This document shows, piece by piece, positions 21,254 to 30,481 of a stretch of DNA of 64,000 nt. Made by a program: the position numbers and the translations under genes. Where the stretch lies: NCBI GenBank assembly GCA_933822405.4, contig CAKOGP040001758.1:673657-737656 (forward strand). Reading direction: 5' to 3'. Position 1 is the first letter of the stretch, and each line of letters starts with the position of its first letter. Source of the stretch: Cylindrotheca closterium. Its lineage: Eukaryota; Bacillariophyta; Bacillariophyceae; Bacillariales; Bacillariaceae. A model generated the notes under the pieces. It did no database searches. It had not been told where the DNA came from and was given only the letters and a program-made list of their open reading frames with translations.

Positions 21254-23740
21254 TTACGCTATTTTCGATTCAGTCCTATCAGCGCAAGTCGAAAACCAAT
21301 GCCGATACTTTTCATACATTTTGATCGAAGTCTCAAATGCGTCTCCCTGAACTGTGGTTGGATATTTGTTGGTGGACGTTGTCCAGTGGTATGCGTGGCT
21401 GGCGAATAGCTCGTCGACTGCTGTCTGATTCAGTGGTCGACCAGCTGTTTTGTCCTCTATTGCCCGGCCAAGAAGATCGGCTGCTCTCCTAATGTAGTAG
21501 TCCTTGATGAGTCCATTCCAGTGTTTCGCCGCATAGTCGATGGGGCCACCTGGTATAGACTTGCTATCCTTGGGTGTTGGGTTCCATGTTGTGATTTGGG
21601 ATCTTGCATTGAATTCGTAGAAATTGGCGCAATTGGAAAGACCTAAAATTTCGGTGTAACAATCGTCAGTTTCATTTGCCCCCCATTTTCGAGCTGATTC
21701 GAGCCATGGCCCCAGCAAGAATCCTTGATCAGTTCCGACCAAATCATCGACATCTTGAAGAAGCTTCATATAGAAGCTTCCTGATTTGATAATCTCGTTG
21801 GGACCAACTTGTGATGTGGCATCGGTAAAGTTCTTCGCTGCTGGTGTGGAGAGTTGCGCAAGTACCTCTCGTCCCAGATTGACGAGGTCGTAGCGGAAAG
21901 GTTCGTTGTTGTTCTTTAAAATAGTGTAGATGTCGATTGCCTCCAAGGATGCTTTTTGTATGGCTTGAATCATATGCTCCCAAGCAAGAAAGGTGTCACA
22001 AAGAAGGCCTTTCGGTGTATAGCGATCATCTTCGAAAAGATTGTTTCTCCCGGGATTCAAGTGTGCAATGCCAGTAAAGTCTTGTGTACTAAAGTCATTG
22101 GAATAGAGACTGCGCATCAGTAACTTCCAAGTTTGCGAAAGATGATATTTGATGATGAATACATTGTCGTCATCACCTGTCACACCGGCCAAGCCATATC
22201 GTTTCATGTTTCGTTGAGCCAGATAATCGCCCAAATCTTCCACTGGCCCATCTCGAAAAGTAGACTCGAACAAGAATTCGTAGAAAGCTGGGTTTTGATT
22301 GATGCCTTCAGGAGTTCCACCAATGCCGGCTATTGATGTTGAGGACAAGAACTCATGTGGAAAATGATTCAATCGTCGAATATCACCCTTGATACCATCA
22401 GTGCCCCCAAAATTATGAAGGGCCGTCCAAACGAATGGAGCTTCAAAGAAGGATGCATTGTTGAACTTTGTCCACTCTCCCAGGCCCGAGTACGACATGT
22501 CCAGAATCACAAACCGATCCTTGGGAACTGCATCAACAAAACCTTTGACAGCTTCCGCCTGATCTGGACTGTTCCATCCAATAAAGGCGAATCCCTGAAA
22601 CGACCAAATGGCCTTTGGATCGGTTCGATTCAACGATTCAAAGGCTTTTGTCCCTCGGCGAAACCAGTCTTCATTGTGAGACAATTTCGTGCTTTCGTCG
22701 TAGTCATGGTAGCCATGGTCATGGTAGTATTCAATGTTGTTGTGAGGATCCTTCTTCATCCATGGAGCAGTGCCACCATTGAAATAACCATCGAGTTGGT
22801 ACCAGTGATCCGTTCCAAAGGCATCCAAGAGTATTTGCATGTAATTATCGGCAATCTGACCAAATATTGGATCTAATGCATCCATCCAACCCGTGGCTCC
22901 CTCTTGCGTAATGTTCTGATCATCAAAGATATCTCTCATTTGGATGGGGACGTTTCCTTGAAATCCCGGTAGTTGACCAATGATCCCAAGATCTCTCAGT
23001 CGCGGTAGAATGAAATCACGTTGCATAAAGAATTGATCGGCCATCCATGATTTTGGCAGTGGTCCAGCAATATTGCTTCCGTATTCATTTTGTCCACGAG
23101 ACCAAGTCAGAAAAGCCGGACCATTGAACCAAGACCGAATATCTTTGTCGTTTAACCCCAACGCCAAAAAGGTTTCATAGAAGATTTGTTCTTGTCCCGT
23201 CAAGGCTACAATGTTATTGACACCCGTAAGGCTCAGCCAATCAATATATTGCTCCCAATCTTGTTTGTCATACCAGACCAGACTGTAACTATGCGTACAA
23301 ACATTCATGAAATAACTCCAAGGGACCGCCCTTGTCTTGCGAACTTTTTTGGAACCAATGGACGGCCATTGGTCTGGAATGACAATCCGAGATCCTCCAC
23401 CAGAGGGCCACCCCAAGGTCATGTTGCAATAGTGTCTCAGATACCATCCAACACCAGCACCTAGTTCAGATGCTGTCGAGCCTGTCACTAAAATATTTCC
23501 GTTGCCTTCATCTTGCAACTCAAAGTACTTGGGTTCCATTCTGAACGACGACTCGTCTGCTGCTGAAGAAGCAGAGGAGGAACCAACCAAATGAAGCTGA
23601 AAGGGATGCTCATTTTGCTTCAACACGCGAGTGATCAGCCTGTACACCGCATCCGTTGTTCCTAGAAGCTGTGATGCATATGCTGTCCGCTGGCACTGCA
23701 GGGTCAGCAGCCAAGCTAGCAGGAGTGTTGCTACCCTCAT
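21254..23740 (-). CDS. Alpha-N-acetylglucosaminidase, GH89 (NAGLU-like)
   Basis: An 828-residue unspliced protein with the full three-part NAGLU plan: N-terminal small domain, the GH89 barrel with its CTHSYSLVWYD block and GVNNIVALTGQEQIFY segment, and the helical C-terminal domain. The family removes terminal alpha-linked N-acetylglucosamine; in animals it acts on heparan sulfate in lysosomes, while the diatom substrate is unknown and could be vacuolar or extracellular glycans. ATG 23740-23738 has A at -3 and opens directly into a signal peptide with a strong hydrophobic core (VATLLLAWLLTL). An upstream in-frame ATG at 23830 would add 30 basic residues ahead of it and has weaker context. Several N-x-S/T sites fit secretion. 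It converges on the NYN gene with only 46 bp between stop codons. Confidence 0.92.
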   Translation of the reverse strand: MRVATLLLAWLLTLQCQRTAYASQLLGTTDAVYRLITRVLKQNEHPFQLHLVGSSSASSAADESSFRMEPKYFELQDEGNGNILVTGSTASELGAGVGWYLRHYCNMTLGWPSGGGSRIVIPDQWPSIGSKKVRKTRAVPWSYFMNVCTHSYSLVWYDKQDWEQYIDWLSLTGVNNIVALTGQEQIFYETFLALGLNDKDIRSWFNGPAFLTWSRGQNEYGSNIAGPLPKSWMADQFFMQRDFILPRLRDLGIIGQLPGFQGNVPIQMRDIFDDQNITQEGATGWMDALDPIFGQIADNYMQILLDAFGTDHWYQLDGYFNGGTAPWMKKDPHNNIEYYHDHGYHDYDESTKLSHNEDWFRRGTKAFESLNRTDPKAIWSFQGFAFIGWNSPDQAEAVKGFVDAVPKDRFVILDMSYSGLGEWTKFNNASFFEAPFVWTALHNFGGTDGIKGDIRRLNHFPHEFLSSTSIAGIGGTPEGINQNPAFYEFLFESTFRDGPVEDLGDYLAQRNMKRYGLAGVTGDDDNVFIIKYHLSQTWKLLMRSLYSNDFSTQDFTGIAHLNPGRNNLFEDDRYTPKGLLCDTFLAWEHMIQAIQKASLEAIDIYTILKNNNEPFRYDLVNLGREVLAQLSTPAAKNFTDATSQVGPNEIIKSGSFYMKLLQDVDDLVGTDQGFLLGPWLESARKWGANETDDCYTEILGLSNCANFYEFNARSQITTWNPTPKDSKSIPGGPIDYAAKHWNGLIKDYYIRRAADLLGRAIEDKTAGRPLNQTAVDELFASHAYHWTTSTNKYPTTVQGDAFETSIKMYEKYRHWFSTCADRTESKIA

Positions 23741-24009
23741 CGTGGATCTACGCTTTGTGACAGTTTGACGAAGAAATCTTTCTTGGATTTTGCTGTGACT
23801 TTTAGAGCTAAACAATGCTCCTATAGACATTTGGGAGAAATGGAGAAAGAGAATAGAACACGAGCGGATATGGAACAGAAATGTTTGGTCATTGCTCGAG
23901 ACGCCTCAATAAATGTTTCCGTTAATTGTTGAATCTTGACACCGCTCTTCTTTTTTCAGAATAGTCATTTTGCTGACAGAAAATAAATGTTTTTTCACCA
24001 AAGATAATT

Positions 24010-24261
24010 TCAAGCTAGCCGAAAATAGCTCTTCTTATTGACCGTGAGTTCGGTTTCCAATGAAGAATTTTCTTCCATATGGTACTCAATCACACAACGC
24101 AGTGCTGGCTCGTTGGCGAATTTCGAATTTTCAATCTTCCATCTGTAGTGATCGAGTTCATTGTCCGTCATCGCTCCTAATCGTAGTACTTTTAACCTAC
24201 CTTTTGCAAGGGCATACCACTGTGGCTGCAGACCTGTCCCGAGTTTGTCACGATTGAGCAT
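24010..24261 (-). CDS. Small hypothetical protein, 83 residues
   Basis: An ATG-started frame with balanced, non-repetitive composition, including ELDHYRWKIENSKFANEP, sits in the gap upstream of the NAGLU gene on the same strand. No domain is recognised. Its size and lack of relatives known to me make it uncertain; the absence of a better explanation for the interval and the natural-looking amino-acid content are the only support. Confidence 0.35.
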   Translation of the reverse strand: MLNRDKLGTGLQPQWYALAKGRLKVLRLGAMTDNELDHYRWKIENSKFANEPALRCVIEYHMEENSSLETELTVNKKSYFRLA

Positions 24262-24393
24262 GTTCCGCTCTTCATCTTTTCAACAACAACGCGCATCCAT
24301 CGTTTCACAGTTCAGTCACAAAGACTAACGTACAGTAGGTACCACACGCTATAATACTTTTCACCACAATACGGAAGGGAGAGCATCATTAGC

Positions 24394-25397
24394 ATGCCTC
24401 TCATGACCAACCCCAATCGGCGGCAACGGAGTCGTATGCCACGGCTCCGTCGTCGGTCGTTGCCTCGGCTGAGGATGGGCAACCAGCATCCACAGCCACA
24501 ACAACCTCAACATCACGACTGTGAGGATCACGAAGAAACGGTTGCCAAGGACCTTCACCTTGATAATCCAGCAAAGAGTCCGACAAAGAATCGAGTGAAA
24601 CGTCGATCATACTCATTGCCAAGAAGGTTAATACGTGCAAAGCAGCAGGACGCTGAAGATGTCGATATTCGGCAAGAGAGTAACGAGACTATCAACACCT
24701 GGCTGGAATCATCTTCTGATTCTGTGGAAGTTATGATAGCACGGGAGCCCAAAGTTTCCTTTGGTGATAATCTTGTCGAAAAGACGTTTGAATCTCTGTA
24801 TGACAGCCAAGAGGAGTTTGAATACGATCCAACTCAACTTTGGTATCAGGTAAGGAAGGAACAATTTATTTTAGGTTTTTTGAGTACCGGTCGGACGCTA
24901 CCATGTATTCTAACTTTTTTTGCTTTTTTTTCCATTGCTTCACTCAATCAATATAATAGGAACCGGATTACACTCGTTTCAAAAAGGATCGCATCTTGAC
25001 TTCCTTTGATTACCAAGCCTCTGTCCAAGGCAAGACCAATTTCAATTACGAGGACCATTCCATTCGAGGATTGGAAACGATGATTCATCCACGGTATTCC
25101 AAACGCGTCAACTTGGAAAAAATGGACCTTTGGAAGGCTCTTCAAAAGGAAGAAGCCCACCAAAAGCAAACGGACAAATTTCCCAATTTGGAACGATTCA
25201 AGGTGGTAAGTCACCGTCATACCAAGGATGCCCAAAATCGGGCCCACTCACTTGGAGCGGAAGATGCCAAGGATGTTCAACAAGGCAAAGGTGGTAATGG
25301 TACTAGTGGCAAGTCTTGGATTTCTCGGAAACTGGCGTTTGGAGCACCAGTGGAACGAGGAGTCCAGCGTCACCGATCCATGGATTCCGAACTGTAA
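24394..25397 (+). CDS. Hypothetical basic protein with diatom-type WY motif (two exons)
   Basis: Exons 24394-24849 and 24960-25397 join in phase 0 (CAG|GTAAGG ... AATAG) to 297 residues. The N-terminal 30 residues are Arg/Pro-rich and probably disordered. The centre reads from VSFGDNLVEKTF to LWYQ and, across the splice, EPDYTRFKKDRIL, a pattern I associate with a common but unnamed family of diatom proteins in which a Trp-Tyr pair precedes an acidic-aromatic helix. Two basic stretches (near residues 70-75 and 270-280) could act as nuclear signals. Function unknown. The splice is supported by uninterrupted motif continuity and by the lack of an alternative frame. Confidence 0.7.
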
Positions 25398-26007
25398 AAC
25401 AAAAAGACATGCCATCACAGGCCATAGACAAATCACCATCCACGGCAATTCGGGGCTATTTTGCCAGCAATTCGTATTACTCTTGGCGTGATTGGCTCAC
25501 ATCAAGAAGTAGAAGAAGAAGATTGCCAGGATGGTGAAGGGAGCAATCAAGACTGGAAGGGACCAACAAAACAAAATCATATCATTTGGAACAATCGTGT
25601 GTTGCAAAACGAAAAAGGGGGGTATGTAGGACGGAGAGAAAGCGACGCAATGGTTCCCTGATCCACTACATGCTACAATGTTGGCTACCGTGCGGTGGAT
25701 ATATATTATGCACATGCGAGCATACTACACGTACCAGTCGAAATGAATAGGGTGTGAATGCACACCACAAAATCTGACTCCTTACGAGAGACAGAAATAC
25801 AACAGATATATTTTAGAATACCCCACATTATTGAATAATTGAATTGAATTGAAAAAATGAAGTGGTAGTGTAATGCTTTTGACTGTTATGTCGTGATGTC
25901 ATTCTTCATTGTAGAGTAATCGTAGTTGCTGATGTTTTATAGTACACTTCACTGGTCAACACAGCCCAGTACTGTAGCATGTCCAGCACAAAGGGAAACT
26001 TTTAATC
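25398..26007. other. Convergent intergenic region, no gene seen
   Basis: Lies between two converging 3' ends. Sequence is AT-rich toward 25800-25960 with no protein-like frame, tRNA-like or repeated structure that I could support. Confidence 0.6.
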
Positions 26008-26649
26008 CTAGTCATCTTCACTAGATTCTTCTTCACTACTGCTGCTATCACTCAAATTCATATTGGCATCCGTAGCTGGTTGTGCTTGATTCATAGCCAC
26101 TCTTCTAGCATGTTGTTGTTGCTGCTGCTTTTGTTGTTGTTGCTTCCTTTCGTTATATTCCTTATTGGCTTGTTCGGTTCTCGATTGAGCGGCTTCTTCG
26201 GCTTGTTTCTTGGCAGCTGCCTCTTGTTTTTCTTCTTCTTCCAATTGTCGTTTTCGTTTCTTGTCACTCTCGGATTGTTTGGCTCTCTCCAATTGCAAGG
26301 CCGCCATGGTACCACCCCGCAATTGATGGGGCAATGGATTCGGTGTGCTGAACCCCACCAGAGGCGCCGCAGGATTCCATCCGGCGGGAGCCGAGGTCCG
26401 GGACGCAAAGTTGCGGCCTACTGCTAGTACTTTATGAACTTCGTCCATGGTCCGGGGAATGGGTCTCACAATGGTGGCGCGGTGAATGGATGATTTGTGG
26501 TACACATTGGAGGCCATCCAGGGTTCCACCTTTTCAATGGTGGCCGTCAAGGACCGCTCGGCTTGTATCAGCGCCTTGGTACGTTCCAATAATGACATGG
26601 AATCGGAAGTGGATGATGTTGCTATGCTTGCCGCTGTTGTCGTGGCCAT
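26008..26649 (-). CDS. MED4: Mediator complex subunit 4-like protein
   Basis: A 213-residue protein whose first half matches the MED4 plan: a helical N-terminal segment, then a helix with DEVHKVLAVGRNFASRTSAP followed closely by GWNP and a Pro-rich LRGGTMA block. In MED4 this helix and the T-S/T-A-P-x-x-W-x-P turn are the best conserved part. The C-terminal half is Lys/Glu-rich, then Gln-rich (including a CAA/CAG run), and ends in an acidic Ser/Glu/Asp tail. MED4 sits in the Mediator middle module that links activators to RNA polymerase II. I start at ATG 26649-26647; the frame extends another 70 codons to ATG 26859 but that stretch has no Mediator resemblance and probably is 5' leader. Confidence 0.68.
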   Translation of the reverse strand: MATTTAASIATSSTSDSMSLLERTKALIQAERSLTATIEKVEPWMASNVYHKSSIHRATIVRPIPRTMDEVHKVLAVGRNFASRTSAPAGWNPAAPLVGFSTPNPLPHQLRGGTMAALQLERAKQSESDKKRKRQLEEEEKQEAAAKKQAEEAAQSRTEQANKEYNERKQQQQKQQQQQHARRVAMNQAQPATDANMNLSDSSSSEEESSEDD

Positions 26650-27016
26650 GTTGGAAGAGTTGGAAAACAATTCTGTACAGTAGCAACGATGCAATACAAT
26701 AATACCAACCAGCTTTGTTGTTTTGTTGTTTGCAATCTTCCAAGTCTGTCCATGCCCCCGTTGTGAAGAAGTCGAAGGGGTCGATCCAAGACTGACATTT
26801 TGAAAACCGACCCAAGACCCCGCAAGACAGTTCCGAGTGAGTGATGCCTGCAGGTTCATTGTACCGGTAGATACGGTCCCATATCATCATTGTCCATTCG
26901 TTGCTGTGTCGAACTCGCGTTGCTCGCAAAAGCAATTTGTTCAGATTCATCAACTGTTGTAATTGCACTAATCTTTCGCCGCGCGTGATAGACAAGTGGT
27001 TGAACAATTGCATTCA

Positions 27017-27048
<32 letters not shown>

Positions 27049-27114
27049 TCTACAAACGAAGCAAAAACTATCAGAATATCCACCACCACCACGACCACAG
27101 CCACCACAACAACA
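26650..27114. promoter_or_regulatory. Divergent promoter region
   Basis: The 465-bp interval separates the MED4-like gene (minus) from the LRR gene (plus) and must contain both promoters. It includes an ATC microsatellite close to the LRR start. No individual sites are claimed. Confidence 0.35.
27019..27048 (+). repeat. (ATC)n microsatellite
   Basis: About ten uninterrupted copies of the trinucleotide lie 66 bp before the LRR gene ATG, probably in its 5' leader; length variation between strains is likely. Confidence 0.9.
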
Positions 27115-28719
27115 ATGGAAGAAACTGAGATAACCATCAAGCAGCAGCATCAGCATCAGCAGCGTAATCTGTATCGTGATATAGAAGACAATGGCGAAGC
27201 GGATGAAGCAACTGCTCCCCTCAAGTCCAAGCCGCTGTCTCCTTCCACACACGTCTACGTCTATCGTGGCAAGACCTTTGAACACGTTCCCAAATGTGCC
27301 ACACACGTGTGTTTGCATCCCAGCATTCGAGAAATTCCCAAACTCTTTTTTGTGCATTATGCAAGCTTGACCGTGGTTCAATTGAATCTCGGATTGCTGT
27401 CCATTGGAGACATGGCCTTTTGGAATTGTTCTAGTTTGCAACAAATAGTGATTCCCTCCACGGTCATTTCGATTGGCCGCAAGGCACTGGCGGAGTGTGT
27501 GCATTTGCAACATGTGGATTTGCCTCTTGGCTTGTTGACCCTGGGTGATTCGGCGCTTGCCAATTGCACCAGTTTGCAATCCATTAGTTTGCCCTCGTCG
27601 CTCGTGGAAATGCGCAAACGGGCCTTTGAAAACTGCATCCAGTTGAATTTGGTGGAATTGAGGAATGGACTAGAAATCATTGGTGAAATGGCCTTTCAAA
27701 ACTGCGCCTCCTTGATGCACGTTCATTTGCCAATTACTTTGAAAGCCATTGGACAGTGCGCTTTTGCCAAATGCACCCAGTTGTTGTCGGTGGAAATGCC
27801 AAGAAAGATTGACACGATTGGTTACTCCTCCTTTGCCCAATGTGATAGTCTACGGAATATCATCATCCCCAAGACATCGAATAGCTTTGGAAATCACATG
27901 TTTGGAAGTCACACCATTATGGAAAAACAATTTCCCCACCGATCGAATCTTTGGAATACATTGAAGCGACGATTTGAGGGATTGCCGCTACACCAAGTAT
28001 GTTACTCCCACTCGTACCATCCGACTTTGCACACGATTCGCAAACTCCACAGAGCCCTGGCCAAAGGAACGGACCCTACGGCAAGAGATGCCTTTGGATT
28101 GACTCCCTTTCACCTCTTGGCACTTTCGACCAAGTTGGACCTTCATGTCTGGATGGCCCTCATGCAATCCTCCAACAACAATGCCCAATTGGTCCATGCC
28201 AAGGACTGCTGGAATTGCTCTCCACTTTACTACCTTTGTGTCAACAGTGTCATTAATTCCACAGAAGTCCTGCGGTATGTGGTCCGATCGAGCATTGAAC
28301 ATCGACTGGGATCGGTCGGCTGTTTGGAACATTGGAAACTCCAATTGATTCGCATGGTCCAAGAGGTCCACGATCATTTGCCAGTGGAGGAAAAGGTTTG
28401 CAAAATGAATCAAATCTACTGTCAATTGACGGTATTCTTGTGGCGTGAAAAGGTCTCCCTCTTGGAACTGGCCTTGTGGAAAAGGACCATTGAGGATAAT
28501 TCTACTACCAAGGAGGTGTCCTCGATGAGTCATTATCATCCTTTTGAACCATCATCGTCATCATCATCATCGTCGTCGTCATCATCATCCAACAGCAACG
28601 GCAACAAGGAAGAAGAAGAGGAACGAAGCGAATACCGCATTACGTGTGGCATTGAAGTAGTTTCGTCCAATGTGCTGCCATTTCTTGGTGACATGGAGCT
28701 GGAAAAGGTCAGTTGGTGA
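27115..28719 (+). CDS. BspA-like leucine-rich repeat protein with ankyrin-like C-terminal part
   Basis: The 534-residue product contains about seven LRR_5 (BspA-type) repeats of 23 residues between roughly 85 and 260, each with the A-F-x-N/K-C-x-S/Q-L core followed by V-x-L/I-P. A segment near residue 320 (ARDAFGLTPFHLLAL) and the next CWNCSPLYYLC block resemble degenerate ankyrin repeats, an LRR-ankyrin-like combination found repeatedly in diatoms. Such proteins are thought to be binding scaffolds; there is no signal peptide, so it should be cytosolic or nuclear. A Ser-only run encoded by TCA/TCG/TCC repeats lies near residue 480. The ATG at 27115 has A at -3. Partners unknown. Confidence 0.85.
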   Translation: MEETEITIKQQHQHQQRNLYRDIEDNGEADEATAPLKSKPLSPSTHVYVYRGKTFEHVPKCATHVCLHPSIREIPKLFFVHYASLTVVQLNLGLLSIGDMAFWNCSSLQQIVIPSTVISIGRKALAECVHLQHVDLPLGLLTLGDSALANCTSLQSISLPSSLVEMRKRAFENCIQLNLVELRNGLEIIGEMAFQNCASLMHVHLPITLKAIGQCAFAKCTQLLSVEMPRKIDTIGYSSFAQCDSLRNIIIPKTSNSFGNHMFGSHTIMEKQFPHRSNLWNTLKRRFEGLPLHQVCYSHSYHPTLHTIRKLHRALAKGTDPTARDAFGLTPFHLLALSTKLDLHVWMALMQSSNNNAQLVHAKDCWNCSPLYYLCVNSVINSTEVLRYVVRSSIEHRLGSVGCLEHWKLQLIRMVQEVHDHLPVEEKVCKMNQIYCQLTVFLWREKVSLLELALWKRTIEDNSTTKEVSSMSHYHPFEPSSSSSSSSSSSSSNSNGNKEEEEERSEYRITCGIEVVSSNVLPFLGDMELEKVSW

Positions 28720-28844
28720 ATATGGTGCTGATGGTGCTGATGGTGCTGATGATCCTTATAATGATTCGATGAACGACGAAGGCAACAGCAGATTATACCA
28801 AGACAGCTAGCTTCTACTGGTACTACACAACAAGACTCGAATTT

Positions 28845-30161
28845 TCAGTTTACCAAACAAGTCTTGTCCAAACGATTCAATCGAACTTGAGCTTCCTTCA
28901 TATTGACGGCAATGGTTCGCACAGATCCAGTCAATTGGACCAACCCCGCCTTGGCACCAGGTGGTTTCTTGACATCACGAGCCCGCGTCATGCTGACCTT
29001 GATGGTGTTTCCAGTGCATTTGGATTGTCGTGCGGCTAGAGCAGCAGCATCCTTGACGACTTCTTCGTCCACATTTTGATCCGTAATCCGAATGACCACG
29101 TGAGATCCTGGACAACCGGAACTGTAACAAAAAAGAAATGGTGGTGGTGGTGAGATTGAGATTGCAAAGAATATCATTCATAACAAAACAACGCGCTTAA
29201 AATAAAAATAGAACAATAGACGCATAGACATAAAACTCATTTCAGCCAAATACTTACGCATGCATCCACCAATTGGCACCCTCCCGGTGTTCTGGTGAAC
29301 ACGACAGTTCGTCATTGTCCTCTGCTTGCTTCCCAACCTTTAGAATTGAACAAAGAAAAGAGAAAAAGTAGCGTGAGTATATGATACTTTGAGGAAAGTC
29401 CAATGAGAGGCACACATGATCTCCCATGGTGCCGGACAATCGTCAGCTCGATCCTCTCTTCTTGTTCGTCTCACCCGAATTTCAGTTTTATTGTCGGTGT
29501 AATATCGTCGGTAGGGCAGTCGAAAGGAATTCATAACCCTGGGCCCCTTTTCCTTTTTGGGCGGCCTAGCTTTTGGAGCAGGACCTTCGTCCCGAACATC
29601 CAAGTCAATGGCCAACTGAGCAATATGTTCTGGCAGTACCACCTTCTTTCCCTTGATATCTTGGATGGAAACTTCCAATTGATTGAGTTGGGTCAGTCGT
29701 TCCCGCAAATTGTCCAGATCTTGTTCCATTTCTCCCACATTGGGACATTTGTCCAATTCTTCCAAGCTGACGTTTGGATCACCAGTCAATCGCTCGACTT
29801 CGGCGTTGGCCTTTTCGAGACGTGTATTGGCCTTGCCAATCTTTTTGTGACATCGTACCGTGAGTCGCGAAACTTCCTTTTTGAGGCCACCCAAATTCCA
29901 GGTGCTTTCTACCGTTTTGGAATCGGAATCGGAATCGCCATCATCATCAGAAGACATGAAAATTCCAGTAAAGGACCTTTGGTTGGTGTAAATGGATTGT
30001 TGTTTCATTGCCTGTTGGAGTCGTCGTCCTGGAAATGCCGGACGACCACGACGACAAATTGGGTTCCTGGCAATAGTGGAGAATGCCGAAGCAGATCTGA
30101 CGACAATCGCCAGCGATCCCAACATTGTAATGAATTGGATGGATTTCCTCCAGTAAACCAT
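28845..30161 (-). CDS. Plastid-targeted NFACT-R domain protein (three exons)
   Basis: Exons 30161-29475, 29337-29258 and 29121-28845 join in frame to 347 residues. Splicing restores the NFACT-R core: RYYTDNKTEIR|VGKQAEDND, then WWMHA|SGCPGSHVVIR, then KKPPGAKAGLV. In RqcH/Rqc2 proteins this domain contacts the ribosome and tRNA during rescue of stalled large subunits. Here only a coiled-coil region (about residues 95-165) precedes it; the NFACT-N and HhH parts of RqcH are absent. The N-terminus has a hydrophobic signal segment ending SASA|FSTIA followed by an Arg-rich transit-like stretch, the bipartite presequence with the A-F site used for complex plastids. I infer a stromal protein acting on plastid ribosomes or tRNA; an equivalent short plastid NFACT-R protein class could also serve other RNA roles. 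Confidence 0.88.
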
Positions 30162-30481
30162 CAGAGAAAGGGGAAATATATTTGGATTTCAATCAACAAG
30201 GGATTGTTTTTCTGTTTATTTCTTTGTCGTAGCATCGTTGCATCATCGTTTTCGTTGTGATGGCAAAAACACGTACGATGGAGCCTGGACTGTCGATGGA
30301 CAGACGTTTCGACTCAGTGGACTTCATGCATTGCCAGATTTGAAAATGAAGAATGATGAATGACAACCTTGAGAACTCGACATATATATAATACCTCTCT
30401 TAAAAACCCACCCAAGACTATCGTGTGTCTCGTGGATAATTCTTTGGGAGAAGGTGACAAGTCAAGCAGAACTCAGAAACA
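30162..30481. promoter_or_regulatory. Compact bidirectional promoter with TATA-like run
   Basis: Only 320 bp separate the start codons of the NFACT-R gene (minus) and the IMPACT-AlkB gene (plus). A TATATATAATAC run at 30383-30394, about 90 bp before the plus-strand ATG, could be a TATA element; this is by resemblance only. Confidence 0.35.

Noticed and set aside
24170..24225. A GTAGGT...TTAG pair inside the 83-residue ORF as an intron
   Set aside because: It would be only about 24 bp, far below any other intron here.
27001..27060. Regular short repeats considered as a CRISPR array
   Set aside because: They are a pure trinucleotide microsatellite without spacers, in a eukaryotic context.
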